From: Rhyacophila brunnea
Taxonomy: Eukaryota; Arthropoda; Insecta; Trichoptera; Rhyacophilidae
Reading direction: 5' to 3'
Assembly (NCBI GenBank): GCA_022495005.1
Contig: JAGYXB010000825.1
Location: 3,286,001 to 3,350,000 of the forward strand
Length of the DNA stretch: 64,000 bases
Shown here: positions 20,963-31,584 of the stretch, piece after piece
Numbering within the stretch: position 1 is the stretch's first letter
How the letters are laid out: each line of letters opens with the position of its first letter
Translations under genes and position numbers: made by a program
The notes under the pieces: model-generated
Databases searched by the model: none
The model's input: only the letters and a program-made list of their open reading frames with translations
Told to the model about the DNA's origin: nothing

Positions 20963-21728
20963 CGAGGGTCATGGAAACAAAAACGGCAGTCTCCATTATC
21001 GCAATATGTTGGCGAGTCATTAAATAATAGTCTCACGTCTTTCTTATAGGTATCATTTAAAAAAAAAAGTATTACTTATAACCAGTGGTGGCTCGTGGAT
21101 AAGATATTTGGGCGTGCTGCGGTTGATTAAAAATAAAAATTAAGTGTATGTTTGGATTACATTTTACTATTAACATCAAAATTAAATAAAAATTATTAAT
21201 TATTAATATATTAATAATTAAAATAAAGAACTTTGCATAAATTGCTTTCAGAAATAATTTCTAACAATATTAATAAATCATTATAGCTATATTTCTTTTC
21301 TCGCTGTGGCGGGCGTGCTCACGTGCGATGCAGAAACGGCGAAAGTATATTCGTCTATGGGCGAAATACTGAAATCGGACTGTCTGACCCACAGTACTGA
21401 TCAAGCTTGCAGCGGCGAGCCTCGCTCCCCGCGCCCCGTCAACTCAAATTCTATCGAAAACGGTACTGTGCAAAATCAAGTACCTACCGCGGTGTATGAT
21501 AATATTATTGGACATTGGATATATCGGTGCACAGGCGAGCTTATTACATTCTTAAATAATATTGATATTTTATAATATTACATTTTTCTCAATTTTCTTG
21601 GGGGTGCTGCAGTTCCGCAGTGCATATGGACTAGCCGCCACTGCTTATAACATGTAATATATAATTATTAGTATACAAACAACATTTTGCAAAAATGGAG
21701 ACTGCCGTTTTTGTTTCCAGAGCCCTCA
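20963..21728. mobile_element. mariner-type non-autonomous element split by a hAT-type insertion
   Basis: The ends are inverted copies for about 45 bases: left CGAGGGTCATGGAAACAAAA, complement of the right TGAGGGCTCTGGAAACAAAA; both continue ACGGCAGTCTCCATT. TA lies outside each end (20961-20962 and 21729-21730). After removing the nested element (21083-21643 plus one 8-base duplication) about 200 bp of host element remain, with no transposase. TA duplication and the CGAGGG-like start point to the Tc1/mariner superfamily. Confidence 0.85.
21083..21643. mobile_element. hAT-type non-autonomous element with 8-bp target duplication
   Basis: The 561-bp insert begins CAGTGGTGGCTCGTGG and, read from the other end, CAGTGGCGGCTAGTCC; it is bounded by perfect copies of CTTATAAC (21075-21082 and 21644-21651). 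CAGTG-type ends with an 8-bp duplication are hallmarks of hAT transposons. Internally, 21306-21575 is an 89-codon GC-richer ORF (GVLTCDAETAKVYSSMGEIL); no hAT transposase motif is visible in it, so it is probably a relic or captured sequence. Confidence 0.92.
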
Positions 21729-21734
21729 TACGTA

Positions 21735-22035
21735 GACGTCATGGAATAGTGCATGTTGAACATTACGTGAAAAGACGACAAAATAAATCAACAGAATAAT
21801 AAAGCAGACAAGAGTATGCCAAGTAATGGCAATGGGATAATGGTAAGCCCAGGACAAACGTCATACGTGCACTAAACTATCACAGATACGCCCTCAAATA
21901 CGCTGGATAGACGAACTCATCAAATTCGGTGAATGTACGTTCCAGCGAAGAACTGGTGAGTGAAATGAGTGGAAGAAACTAAGGAAGGCCTTTATCTAAC
22001 AGTGGATAGACTACGATAGATTATGATGAAGTGAT
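21735..22035 (+). pseudogene. RTE-type LINE, C-terminal end of ORF2
   Basis: Reads RWIDELIKFGECTFQRRTGE, stop, NEWKKLRKAFI, stop, QWIDYDRL and then TTATGATGAAG. The pattern 'RW-DEL' followed 20-30 residues later by 'W--L--AFI-QW' and a TGATGA-type end is characteristic of RTE-like LINEs. Two stops are in frame. It lies directly beside the mariner-type element. Confidence 0.75.
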
Positions 22036-22235
22036 AACAAGTAGGCTTACGATAATTTTTATTTTTAAAAATGGGACAAAATAACATAAAATAAAATATT
22101 TGGAAACGATTATAAATAATTGTATATTAAAGACAAAACTATTTTTTTTGACAGTCTCAATATTGCACTGCTTGGCGATGGTTGACATAATAATAACAAA
22201 AATATATGCAACTCGTGTCATATGATGTGACGCCA

Positions 22236-22740
22236 TTTTACCACGTTTTTGTTAGCTCGTTTTCTTGTTTGTCCGGTACATATTTTTTCTTGTGTGTCCA
22301 GTATAAATTTTTTCCTGTTTTTCCAAGATTTGTATTGGAAGATTGAAGAATTTTAACTAACTTCTCGACTAGCTAAACATTATTTGAAACTTTTAGAATA
22401 TATCAGAACACGACGACAATGCATTCTTTTAATACTTTTAGCCATTTTAAGCAGAATTGAATTCATTTTCAGTTAATTCTGTTTTGTATGGAAAGTTATT
22501 ATTGTTGGTTGCTAAGGGGGTCCTAGCAACTAAATTATTAATATATTTACAATTTTCCTACAATGGAAATCAATATGAAATGTCAAAATGACATTTCAGT
22601 ATTCTATATTTATTCAGTATTTCTATCAAGTACAATAAAAAGTATTTATTAATACATAGAATTGTCAAGTTTATATGATTCAACAGAAAATTTAAAAACG
22701 TGGTATATAAAAAGTTCTTTTTATCTTATAATTATTTAAA
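22236..22740 (+). repeat. Dispersed repeat family A (ACCACGTTTTT), copy 2
   Basis: Begins ACCACGTTTTTGTTAGCTCG and has a local near-duplication of the TTGTCCGGTACATATTTTTT unit, then AACTAACTTCTCGACTAGCT, AGAATATATCAGAACACGAC, ATTGTTGGTTGCTAAGGGGG, CAGTATTTCTATCAAGTACA and AAATTTAAAAACGTGGTATA, ending AAAAAGTTCTTTTTATCTTA. No ORF. Confidence 0.8.
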
Positions 22741-22744
22741 AATA

Positions 22745-24389
22745 CGTATACTTACAATATGGTTTTAAAAGAAATTCAATAGATGTCGTTTAGGGTTCTA
22801 TGTATCGATCTCTTGCGTGTGAATAAGAAAATACGTACACATTATACATAAACCGGAAGAAAATGACAAGCCGGTTGGGACTTCGGGACAAATTGTCAAA
22901 CTGGAACAATTCCGGTCAAATCAGAACGAATGAGTGTAATATAAGGAAAGCTAACAAAAGATAATTGAATGCTTCTTTTTCTTTTAGTGATGTCTTCTAA
23001 TGAAGATTGGCTATCAGATTATTGTAGGCATATCTCCCTATGTTGCACCATTCGTATAATATTACCAATGCATAGGGACAATGAGCCAATGATTTCTTAG
23101 CCAGGGATAATTTAAACAGCACTTGCACTTCTTCCAACATCAAGCATATTAGTTTATTCTTAATCGCCTGACTCAAACCCAATCCAATTCTTTTTAATAT
23201 CGTTGATAATTTATCATATTGTTTAATAAAAATAATTAAATTAGTTAAAAGTATTTTATATGGAGTTTCATTTATATTAATCTTCATCTGTAAAGCTCTG
23301 AGGTTTATTGAAAGAGCAATACTAATGTTTAAAGTGCAATCTCATAATATAAACCTTCATTTTTCCCTAAAAAAACTATGTTTATCCTATTTCAATGGGT
23401 AATTTACCCTATCTTTAAGCTGTAGTTGATTACCGGTTGGTTGGGCCAATTATGGCTGCCTTAATACAATATAAATGTCTCACCTACCTAACACCATTAT
23501 CCTTGCCAAGCCTACTATTAACAGTCAGTCATTCCTCAACCGCGTGAGTGTAAACATCTGTAACCTATAAAACATCAAGACGTCATTGCGTATACTGGTT
23601 TTGACCGTCAATCGCCGCCCACAGGGTGACTCAATAAACAGCGCGAGAGTGGTAATGCTAGTGAGTGAGTACCAGATCAATATCAGTGCCTGGAATCCTT
23701 TGTATGACCTACCCCAGCAGCCGAATCATTCCCATCCTATAACAATCTATTGAAAAGCGCATTCACCGGTAAAATAATGTTAAAATATTTTCTAATTAAA
23801 GACAGTTTTGCATTTGCATGATTTATTTTTGTTGACCATTATTGAATTGCGTTATTTCCACTGCGTTGATGATTAGCCCACGTTATTTTTACCTGATGGA
23901 AACTTTAAATATAAAGTAAAAATCCTTACTTCCCGATAATAGTATCATTTACTTAAACGTGGGAAGTCACACAGTAGAAGCTGTGCAGGATTAAAAATAC
24001 ACTGTGCCACTCAAATTGGGTAGTAGAAGATTAATTTAATTTGTTTTTAGTTGTAGATAGAAGTATATTAAGTCATAATTTTATTACTAAAATCAATGAT
24101 AAATTACTTTCTATTTTAATTCTGTTTGTTTCATGTCATTGGAGTATTGTGCAGATTGTCACTGAAATGGTCATTTTACATAAACCAAGTTTATATTAAA
24201 TTCATACCATAAATATAGGTAGGTGTTAAATTCAAAGTCACCTTTCAATATATTTTGTGGGGTCACTGCCAAAAATTGGTAAGTCTCGAAATCATGTTAT
24301 GGATTAATTGCAATTTTAAAGTTTCACATGCGCTCTAAAATCAGGCTTAACGCTGATTGATTTTGCGTTTTATATGCATTTTTTCTAGC

Positions 24390-24390
<1 letters not shown>
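22745..24390. other. Non-coding stretch
   Basis: No gene recognised in 1.6 kb. A 96-codon minus ORF at 22997-23287 has no identifiable domain. 23500-23790 is GC-richer (CAACCGCGTGAGTGTAAAC, CGTCAATCGCCGCCCACAGG) without repeat partners; it could be unique regulatory DNA, but nothing proves it. Confidence 0.35.

Positions 24391-24414
<24 letters not shown>
24391..24414. repeat. (TA)n microsatellite
   Basis: About eleven TA repeats. Similar but shorter AT tracts occur at 25374-25386, 53576-53590, 63316-63332 and 63700-63718. Confidence 0.95.
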
Positions 24415-24420
<6 letters not shown>

Positions 24421-24722
24421 TAATCCGCTGTTTGTTAACTCCAAATTCCTAAATTATCGGCTTACCATCTTTTGGCAGCAGCCCCACGATTATTATTATT
24501 GTAAAGTGTAATGCAGTTTAATTAAGTTTTCGTATGATATTTAACCGGTTTCTATAGGTATACACATAACTTATTTTTTGTCTGATAAAAACATGTTCTG
24601 TGCAGTCAAAAAGTGCCAATCATGTATTAGTACAAAAATCTATCCTTCAATAATTATGATAGTCTTAAAAACGATATTCGCTTCATTTCCAAAAGTTCCC
24701 GGACGGTGCATGTTTTTTTGAC

Positions 24723-24740
24723 GCCCCACGTTGGGCGCCA
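24723..24740 (-). promoter_or_regulatory. Candidate tRNA-Lys primer-binding site of an LTR retroelement
   Basis: The + strand reads GCCCCACGTTGGGCGCCA. As I recall it, this is identical to the last 18 bases of insect tRNA-Lys(CTT) including the CCA that is added after transcription; a genomic copy that includes CCA is the signature of a retroelement primer-binding site, here TGGCGCCCAACGTGGGGC on the minus strand. An LTR would lie at higher coordinates, ending near 24741. No gag, pol or second LTR was recognised, so this may be a truncated remnant. Confidence 0.55.
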
Positions 24741-25285
24741 CTTAAACTCGAAAAAATATATAGAGCTTTAAATTATTGTATGTACATATTTAAATTATGA
24801 TATAACACAAAAATACGTTGATTGGAAAGTCTACCAGCGATTTTATAAACCGATTCTAATATTTTTTTACAAAAGCACACACGCTTTCGACACATTATCC
24901 ATTAACTGAAAATACTATAACTACGAATACCTAATAGTTTTTAGTCATTCAGTTAACCATCAGGTATTTACTCTCGGTCAAATACACATTAAAAAACAAG
25001 GTGCATTTAACTCGACCACCACGAAATCTGACACGCGTACCAACAACGCCACCATTCGTTCAAAATACGTTTACTGTTTTCAATAAAACCTTATCTATTA
25101 AAAATTTCGAAACCATATTAACAATATAATTAGTATCAGTTTACAACCACTACATACTAATATTATGTTATTATAAAATCTTTATTATTTTCTCTTCTTA
25201 TTTTTAAAACGCCGCATTGGACTATTAATGCAGGAAAATAACCTTAATCAAATTATAAAACACCCTTTTACGCCATCTTTCGATT
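24741..25285 (-). other. Possible LTR or LTR remnant next to the primer-binding site
   Basis: Inferred only from its position upstream (minus strand) of the tRNA-Lys primer-binding sequence. The stretch has a distinct C-rich, AC-rich + strand (ACACACGCTTTCGACACATT, CTCGACCACCACGAAATCTG). No matching second LTR is visible in the window and the outer end is unknown. Confidence 0.25.
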
Positions 25286-25289
25286 TGTG

Positions 25290-26430
25290 ATTGAGACGAA
25301 TGTGCGACAAGCTGTACGAAAGCCTACGCGTTCCACAATCCATCACGCTAGACCGGCCTTAAACGGTCAGTTCATATATATATATATGTACACTAACATC
25401 TTATATATATATAAGTATGTACATATACTGCAGAGAATAAAGGAGTCACGCATAAGAAAAATACTTTACAACGCTATAGAGCAGAATAAATGCGAGAAGA
25501 ACACGTAAAAGATGAATGAATAATACTGTCCGAAAAAAAAGAGTTGAAAACTGGACGGAAATGACCTTGAACTAAAAACTGTACTGAAAGGGTGTTTGCT
25601 CCAAGTTTAACTATCATATAAAAGTTTTAGGGTCAAATAGTGGCATGTGAACCCATCCTTAGGAACATTTGTCTTGAAAGAATCGAAGAGTCACCTTTAT
25701 ATTGTCCAATGCAGATGTTTTTATAATCTACTATTTTGTGATCAACCAAAATAAGATTTTATTGTAAGTATTGAATGAAAAATATTAAATAAAATGTACG
25801 TACCTAGTATTTTAATCTAGGTAGCTTTAATCATTTAGCTATCGACTGAACCGTGTTTTTTTTCTTTCAGATACATCTTAATGCCTACGTAACTAACTAC
25901 TAACTGATATATCGATAATATTAAAACTAAGAGATATGTGATATTGATAATATCTACAGGATATAGAAAATTATTCTAGAATACGTTATAGACATCTAAC
26001 AACAATCTGATTGTAACAATTATATTTGAAAGTAAACACTTACTTCATTAATGTTTATAACATTTAGGTAACAATAAAATTGACGCAGTTTCGAAATTGG
26101 CATTTATTACAATGCTGGTAAAGTTCATTTTTCCATCACCTTAATCTGTATTTATCCGTATATTACAAAAGAATACGATGTTTATGTAATAATTCTGGAA
26201 AACTAAACTTTAGGGCAGACTTAAATATTGTAATATTTTATTTTTAACACACTCTGTCCATATAATAATATACGTCAATGACTCACAGCATTAAGATTGC
26301 TCCAGCTTTTAGTTATATTTTCTATTAAAATTATTATTGTCACTGTATTAATTTTACGACGAAACTATAAAAATGATACCAAGTATAACATTTTCATTAG
26401 AATAAGTAGGTAAATTTAATAAATCTCAGC
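25290..26430. other. A+T-rich non-coding stretch
   Basis: No gene recognised. TATATA-rich tract at 25372-25415. Confidence 0.35.
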
Positions 26431-26433
26431 TAT

Positions 26434-27053
26434 ATATTGATATTCTTCTTCTTTTTGGTCGTGCACTCATGGCTGAGGATCGTGACCACATTTAAATTTT
26501 GCCATCCTTTGAGCGACCAAGATTTTCCATCCTTCTCGATCTTCCGCTTCTCTCAGGGCAGAATGGATGGTGCCCCAGTCAGCTCATTCACTTGGTCACT
26601 CCATCGCGCAGACGCTCTTCCTCTGCTTCGCCTTCCCTGGAGGCTACCCAAAACTACCAGTCTCTCCAGGTTGTCCGGTCCGCGCCTGACAATATGTCCA
26701 AAAAACTGCAGAATTCTTCTCAGACATATCGTAGAGAGCCGTTCCTTTATTTTCAGTCCCTGGGTGATTGACTGGTTCGTCCTGTGCTCCGTCCAAGAAA
26801 TTCGAAGCATTTGGCGCCAACACCACATCTCAAAGGCATCAATTGGCTTCCGTTCTCTTGCCTTCAGGGTCCACGACTCGCTTTCGTATAGGAATATCGA
26901 GAACACTAATGTTTGCACAAGCATCGTTTTTGTGGCAATCGAAATTCCCCGATCCTTCCATATAGTGGTAAGGCGTGTCATCGCACTTTTTGCAATTTGT
27001 GTGCGCCTTCTTATTTCCGCTTCGCATCAGCCCTTTCCACTGATATTGATATT
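26434..27053 (-). pseudogene. RTE-type LINE, 5'-truncated copy with 11-bp target duplication
   Basis: The minus strand encodes a reverse-transcriptase C-terminal region: TRLTTIWKDRGISIATKTML, VQTLVFSIFLYESESWTLKA, IDAFEMWCWRQMLRISWTEH, RTNQSI, then LQFFGHIVRRGPDNLERLV, GRRSRGRASARWSDQVNELT and a C-terminal REAEDREGW-like end followed by a GAAGAAGAA tail. These are classic RTE-clade blocks. The ORF (26553-26981) is open for 142 codons. The insert is bounded by ATATTGATATT at 26434-26444 and 27043-27053. The 5' truncation and duplication are typical of target-primed reverse transcription. The catalytic domain is absent. Confidence 0.92.
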
Positions 27054-27059
27054 ATGATC

Positions 27060-27740
27060 TTCAAAAAAATGATAAAAAGCTTATTATGAAAGCTTGAATA
27101 CAAATAATAGCAATTCAAAAAGTTTATTGGTTCCGATATTGTACATTTTCTATAACACTCGTGACCTCTGTAATTTATTGGTTTAACTTACTCGTAATAT
27201 TTTTTCCAAATAAAATTTGTACACAGTAATAACTCACATACATTTGGAAAAAAATATAGTCTCAACGCACGTTTCTTCTGGCCACTCGCGAAGAAATATC
27301 TAGTTTTGAGTTGAACATTTCGCGAGAGTTGTCGCCGTCCTCTAGTTCAGAGCTTCCCAACCGGTGTACCTCAGCACTATGCTGTGATTCATTGGAAGGT
27401 GTGCCAAAAGACAGTATTGCACAAATAGTGGTCAGTTAAAGGTTACTATTAAGAATTCAAATCGGTAATCCTTGAGATTTTTTTACCACTAATTATTATA
27501 AACATACCACATAAGCATGAAATTCGATTGTTTTGACAGAAAATGTGATGTAGTTAGAGCAACACTGAGTGCGTGAAAAGTATGCAATAGCCTTCATGTT
27601 AGAGAAATCGAAAAAAATATTGGTAATACTAATTAAATTCGCTCTATACAAATCGTGCACACTAAAAGAAAACGCAATCTGCACAAGTTTTCGATTAAAT
27701 TGTTCCACTATATAGCTAGTAGATCTTTAAGTATTTACAT
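27060..27740. other. Non-coding stretch with a lone hAT-like end
   Basis: At 27346-27378 the sequence CAGAGCTTCCCAACCGGTGT resembles the terminal repeat of many hAT elements, but no matching opposite end or 8-bp duplication was found within reach. The remainder shows nothing. Confidence 0.35.
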
Positions 27741-27743
27741 TAT

Positions 27744-27990
27744 TGTGTCGCTACATTTCAAAATCAGCCAAGTCTACCTTTATGTATTTTTGACTTTTTT
27801 GTGAATTGCTCAAGAACTACTGCTTTCTTACATTTCTGCATTATCAAGTGGAATTTAATAATTTTAAATATTCTATACTCGAAATAATATAAACTTTCAC
27901 ACTTGTGACTGTGTATTTGAGAAAACAAAAAGCTGTTTTTCTCCTATTCATCTATTATGGACTTGGCTGATTTTGAAATCTAGCGACACA
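27744..27990. mobile_element. Short inverted-repeat element (MITE), 247 bp
   Basis: The left end reads TGTGTCGCTACATTTCAAAA and the complement of the right end TGTGTCGCTAGATTTCAAAA; both go on TCAGCCAAGTC. TAT lies outside each end, which may be the target duplication. No ORF. Confidence 0.8.
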
Positions 27991-28102
27991 TATACATAAT
28001 GAAAATGTTCAAAATAATAATATACAGTATTTTTACAACAAAAAATAAAAAAATATGTCTTAAACATCTTTTCCTAATTCAATGAATCTCATAATAAAAC
28101 GG

Positions 28103-28845
28103 TGTATATGTTACGCCGAATGTGCGAAATTGACTATTACATGAAATGGGCAAAATTTTGGCTAATTCATGTAATAGTCAAGCCTGTTGCCTTATTCATG
28201 AATTAGGTAAATTATCTGCCGAGTACGTAAATTCGCCAAGGTATGGAATTCTTAAATTGTCAACATGACAGTAGAAAAAGTAAATTTAATACGGATGGTT
28301 TTATTAGTTATAATTGGACATAATATAATATTATTATTATTATTATTATTAGGTTAGGTTAGGTTAGGTTTTGTAATTCTGAATTCAACTGAATGTACAT
28401 TTTGAGGTTAGTTAATAAGTGTCAACAAACTATCACAAACATACAATCGACCATTGCACGATTGATACCCAAGCACGAATCAAATCGCGAAAATACCTTT
28501 TAATAAAATTCTTCCGTTATCATATTATAGTTATAGATTTTTTTTGCGCATAGTAAATGGATATGAACGTCATTGTAGTTATTGATTGGTATATTTTTAT
28601 TTTATAACCAATGACATTTTACACATTTGGTTAGTTAGTTTGGTTGCAAAAAACACCACCGTAGCGCTACTACCGAATTTGTCCAATGCATGAACTAGGC
28701 AGAAAAATTACTGCCGAAATCACGCACTCAGCAGATATTTTGTCTAATTCATGAATAAGGCAACGGGATTGCATTTTTCATGATTTAGACAAAATTTTGC
28801 CCATTTCATCAATTTCAATTTCGCACATTCGGCGTAACATATACA
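28103..28845. mobile_element. Long inverted-repeat element, 743 bp, with TTAGG tract inside
   Basis: The ends are inverted over about 150 bases: TGTATATGTTACGCCGAATG on the left and the same, read on the other strand, on the right, followed by TGCGAAATTG, ATGAAATGGGCAAAATTTT and CTTATTCATGAATTAG on both. One possible boundary leaves TA outside both ends. The interior has an (ATT)n run and (TTAGG)4. No transposase is encoded. Confidence 0.88.
28349..28370 (+). repeat. Short interstitial (TTAGG)4 tract
   Basis: Four perfect units of the insect telomere repeat after an (ATT)n run, inside the inverted-repeat element 28103-28845. Confidence 0.9.
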
Positions 28846-28849
28846 ATGA

Positions 28850-29660
28850 ATTATGACTTAGTGAATCAATATACACGATTAAAATACATCTCAGACACAT
28901 GTTAGAAAATTTTTCTTAAATTGAAATATGTTTTCTTACATTTATTATGTATCTTTCTAATGTTATCCGAATTATGTACCTATGTTATAATTCAATTAAA
29001 AGTACGACTATCGGGCGGTTCTATTTTTTTCAAAGCCTAGGTGTTTGGGATCGTTTATCTTATATTACAAAATATATGACTGTTTCACTACACTATTTTC
29101 ATTGGGCCATGGCCTGTTATAATATTAAAAATAATATTATATATAAATTAATTAATTATGATCTCAGAATACGTTAAACGATAAAGATTCAGATAAGTAC
29201 ATAATTATTATTAAATCTAAAACAATGATAAAACATCATAAATACGTTCTCGTCATATATGACAGCATTTTCCTTGTTTATTGCATGCATCAGTGTCAGC
29301 AAATATAATAAATCATGCTTTAGTTCTAGTATTATACAGAACCAAGTGTACGGAAAATAGCCGAAAAAACGGTAATAAATTGTATGGACAGATAGAACAC
29401 AGATGAAGTTATTGTGAAGCAAAAAATATTTAAAATCATATTTATTATAATATTTACTAGATAACCCATGATAACAGAGAGGTATTGTATCCGATAAGTC
29501 GTGGGACTCTGGTTTGAATCCCGGATCTGGCAAATATCTCATGTTATATATTTTCAATGTCTTTTTGAGCAGAGAGCGCGTAGCCAATAGGTAAATGCAA
29601 GCTAACATTAAACGTGTCATCGAAATAAACTGTTACGAAACCTTCTCATAAGGCGGCCAA
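28850..29660. other. Non-coding stretch
   Basis: No gene recognised. 29480-29535 has a B-box-like GGTTTGAATCCCGG (+ strand) preceded by a weak tRNA-like stretch, possibly an old SINE head. Confidence 0.35.
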
Positions 29661-29662
29661 GA

Positions 29663-29890
29663 CCCACATCGGATATTTTTTTTTTTTTTTTTGAATTATT
29701 AATAACCATGTCCTTGCTTTTTCGTACAAGGTGGTTGTTGTTAGTAATTTTGAACAATCACAAACGCCCAGGCTTTGAGAAAAACACATAAATATTCTGT
29801 GTCCTGACCGGGAATCGAACCCAGGAACTCTCGGGTGGAAGGCCAGCGCCTTACCCACTGCACCACGAGAGCCGCCCCACATCGGATATT
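29663..29890 (-). mobile_element. tRNA-derived SINE (family S), copy 1, 15-bp target duplication
   Basis: Bounded by perfect CCCACATCGGATATT copies (29663-29677 and 29876-29890). On the minus strand: GGCGGCTCTCGTGGTGCAGT with the A box (TGGTGCAGTGGGTAAGG), then the B box GGGTTCGATTCCCGG, then a unique body (TATGTGTTTTTCTCAAAGCC) and the tail ACCTTGTACGAAAAAGCAAG, GACATGGTTATTAATAATTC and poly-A. The tail matches the end of the LINE at 44190-44572, so that LINE family probably moves it. Confidence 0.95.
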
Positions 29891-30029
29891 AACAAAATAT
29901 ATATACTGATTTTGAAGAAAGTTTTAAGTTCCTGTGTAGCAGTGTCATAGTGCGCTGTCACCACAGAACGGATTAATAAGATAAACATGTAATAGCCAGT
30001 CGCCATGGATCAATTTACCTCAAATTACC

Positions 30030-30895
30030 TCAAAAGTGTTGTTTTTCCAATACTCGATGCATGGCAGAGTTCTGTCACGAATATCATCTGTAAGGGATCT
30101 TGGCATTACGTTTGAGAGTAAACTGACATTTTATTAGCCATATAGTTACCATTTGTAACAAGGCACTTAAAATGTTGGGCTTCGTCATGCGTACTTCCCG
30201 GGTCTTTTCAGATGTTACGGTATTAAAACTTTTATTTAATTCTTTGGTTCGAAGCAGACTTAAGAGTGGGTCTATTGTTTGGGCACCGCATCAGTTGAAG
30301 TATGGCCTTATGGTGGAGAGGGTTCAGAAGAAATTCTTGAGACTCCTTTATTTGAGGTTGTACGGATACTATCCGTGGCTTTATCCAACTGACTTTCTCT
30401 CAGGCATGCTTACATACTGTAGTTTGCAATTTAGAAGAAATTTTTATTTAGCTATGTATTTTTTTCGACTTATACGAGGTATAAATGAGAACTCTGCCAT
30501 TCTGGGCAGTGTTGACCTGTGTGTCCCTGATAACTATCTTAGAAATAGAGACCATCAGTTGTTTATTCTCCCAAGGTGCAGAACCAACCTGCCACCGGTA
30601 ATGCCAATTGGGAGGGCGATAATATGTTCAACGAAATTGCTTCGGGTGTTGATATATTCCACCTACGTGAGGATGAGTATAGGTGGACGTTATTTTATAA
30701 ATTTTAAAATAGGGTCTGCTTAACTCATCCGGTGTATTTCCATGTACCTATATAATTAATATTTTTGTATGTACATATTTGTTTAATAACATATTATCTA
30801 TCTCTTTTTTATGTCATGTTGTGAACGTCTTAAACTTATAATTTGTAATGTCCACAATATGTAAAAATAAATAAATTGAAATTGAAATTGAATGC
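30030..30895 (+). pseudogene. CR1/jockey-type LINE, C-terminal part of ORF2 and 3' end
   Basis: Begins RDLGITFESKLTF, shifts frame, then runs open for 183 codons from 30172: MLGFVMRTSRVFSDVTVLKL, LFNSLVRSRLKSGSIVWAPH, KYGLMVERVQKKFLRLLYLR. 'DLG--F--KLTF', 'F-SLVRS-L--GS-VW-P' and 'VQKKFLR-L' are the thumb-region blocks of CR1/jockey-group reverse transcriptases. The coding end (TYCSLQFRRNFYLAMYFFRL, GSVDLCVPDNYLRNRDHQLF) is followed by about 130 bases of untranslated region and the tail ATGTCATGTTGTGAACGTCT ... (TTGAAA)n. The catalytic FADD box lies upstream of the truncation and is missing. Confidence 0.9.
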
Positions 30896-31054
30896 CTTAA
30901 AACCAAATTAGGTTTATTGCACTGCAATAATCTGGCCATAAAGCGCAAGAAATATCAAGCATGCTGAGTATTCTCAAATATAACAATTAGTATATTACAA
31001 TATAATTATTATTGAAAATAATATAGATACTATTCTTTAACACTTGTTTAAAAC

Positions 31055-31140
31055 TCATTCACTGCGGACCAGTTAATTACTATTTAATTACCACATTTAA
31101 AAAAAACATTCTAATTGCATCTAATGCCGATACGGCAGCC
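31055..31140 (-). repeat. Dispersed repeat family E, copy 3
   Basis: AACTCATTCACTGCGGACCA, then TATTTAATTACCACATTTAA and a CTAATTGCATCTAATGCCG block; aligns with 17105-17190. Confidence 0.65.
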
Positions 31141-31189
31141 GTGTCGTCAGCACTGTATAAGTTAAGTATACTTACAGAATTTGAAAACA

Positions 31190-31580
31190 CCTCCGATAAA
31201 TACCTACAATAAAAAAAATATTTTGGAAAAAAAGGGACTTGAAACTAATCACTGAATTCGCGCCAATGTGATTTAACTAATAAAGCTACGGTGTTCTACT
31301 TAATAATGACAAATTTAACTAGCAGTGTTTACATGAAATGCTTATCAAGTTTGCATTAATGCTGACTATCGGTTGTTGTGTTTTAAATAATTAAGGTATC
31401 GATAATTGCCCTAATTACTGACCGATGCCCGGATCACTCCAAATTTTTTGTTAGGTATAACGTACTTGCACGTTTAATAAACCATTTCGTTTATTCAACG
31501 AGTAATTCAAAAGATTTGATAATGTAACGTTCTATATAATTTTAATTTATTTTAAAAAAATCTCAGATTAAGTGTATTCC
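31190..31580 (-). repeat. tRNA-like repeat family B, copy 3 (diverged)
   Basis: Block order as in other copies: a decayed tRNA-like core (31245-31300), AATGACAAATTTAACTAGCA, a CTGACTATCGGTTGTTGTGT block, then TTTATTCAACGAGTAATTCA. The tRNA-like part has lost a clear B box. Confidence 0.55.
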
Positions 31581-31584
31581 AAAT

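Noticed and set aside
22997..23287. 96-codon minus ORF as a gag remnant of the putative LTR element at 24.7 kb
   Set aside because: On the right strand but without any gag-like motif and 1.4 kb away.
26437..27057. 206-codon + ORF
   Set aside because: Opposite-strand shadow of the RTE-type LINE fragment; the minus strand carries the recognisable reverse-transcriptase blocks.
29189..29620. 143-codon minus ORF
   Set aside because: Crosses a tRNA-like segment and shows no recognisable domain; composition is that of A+T-rich non-coding DNA.
29646..29882. 78-codon minus ORF
   Set aside because: It is the SINE itself (tRNA head and tail read as protein).
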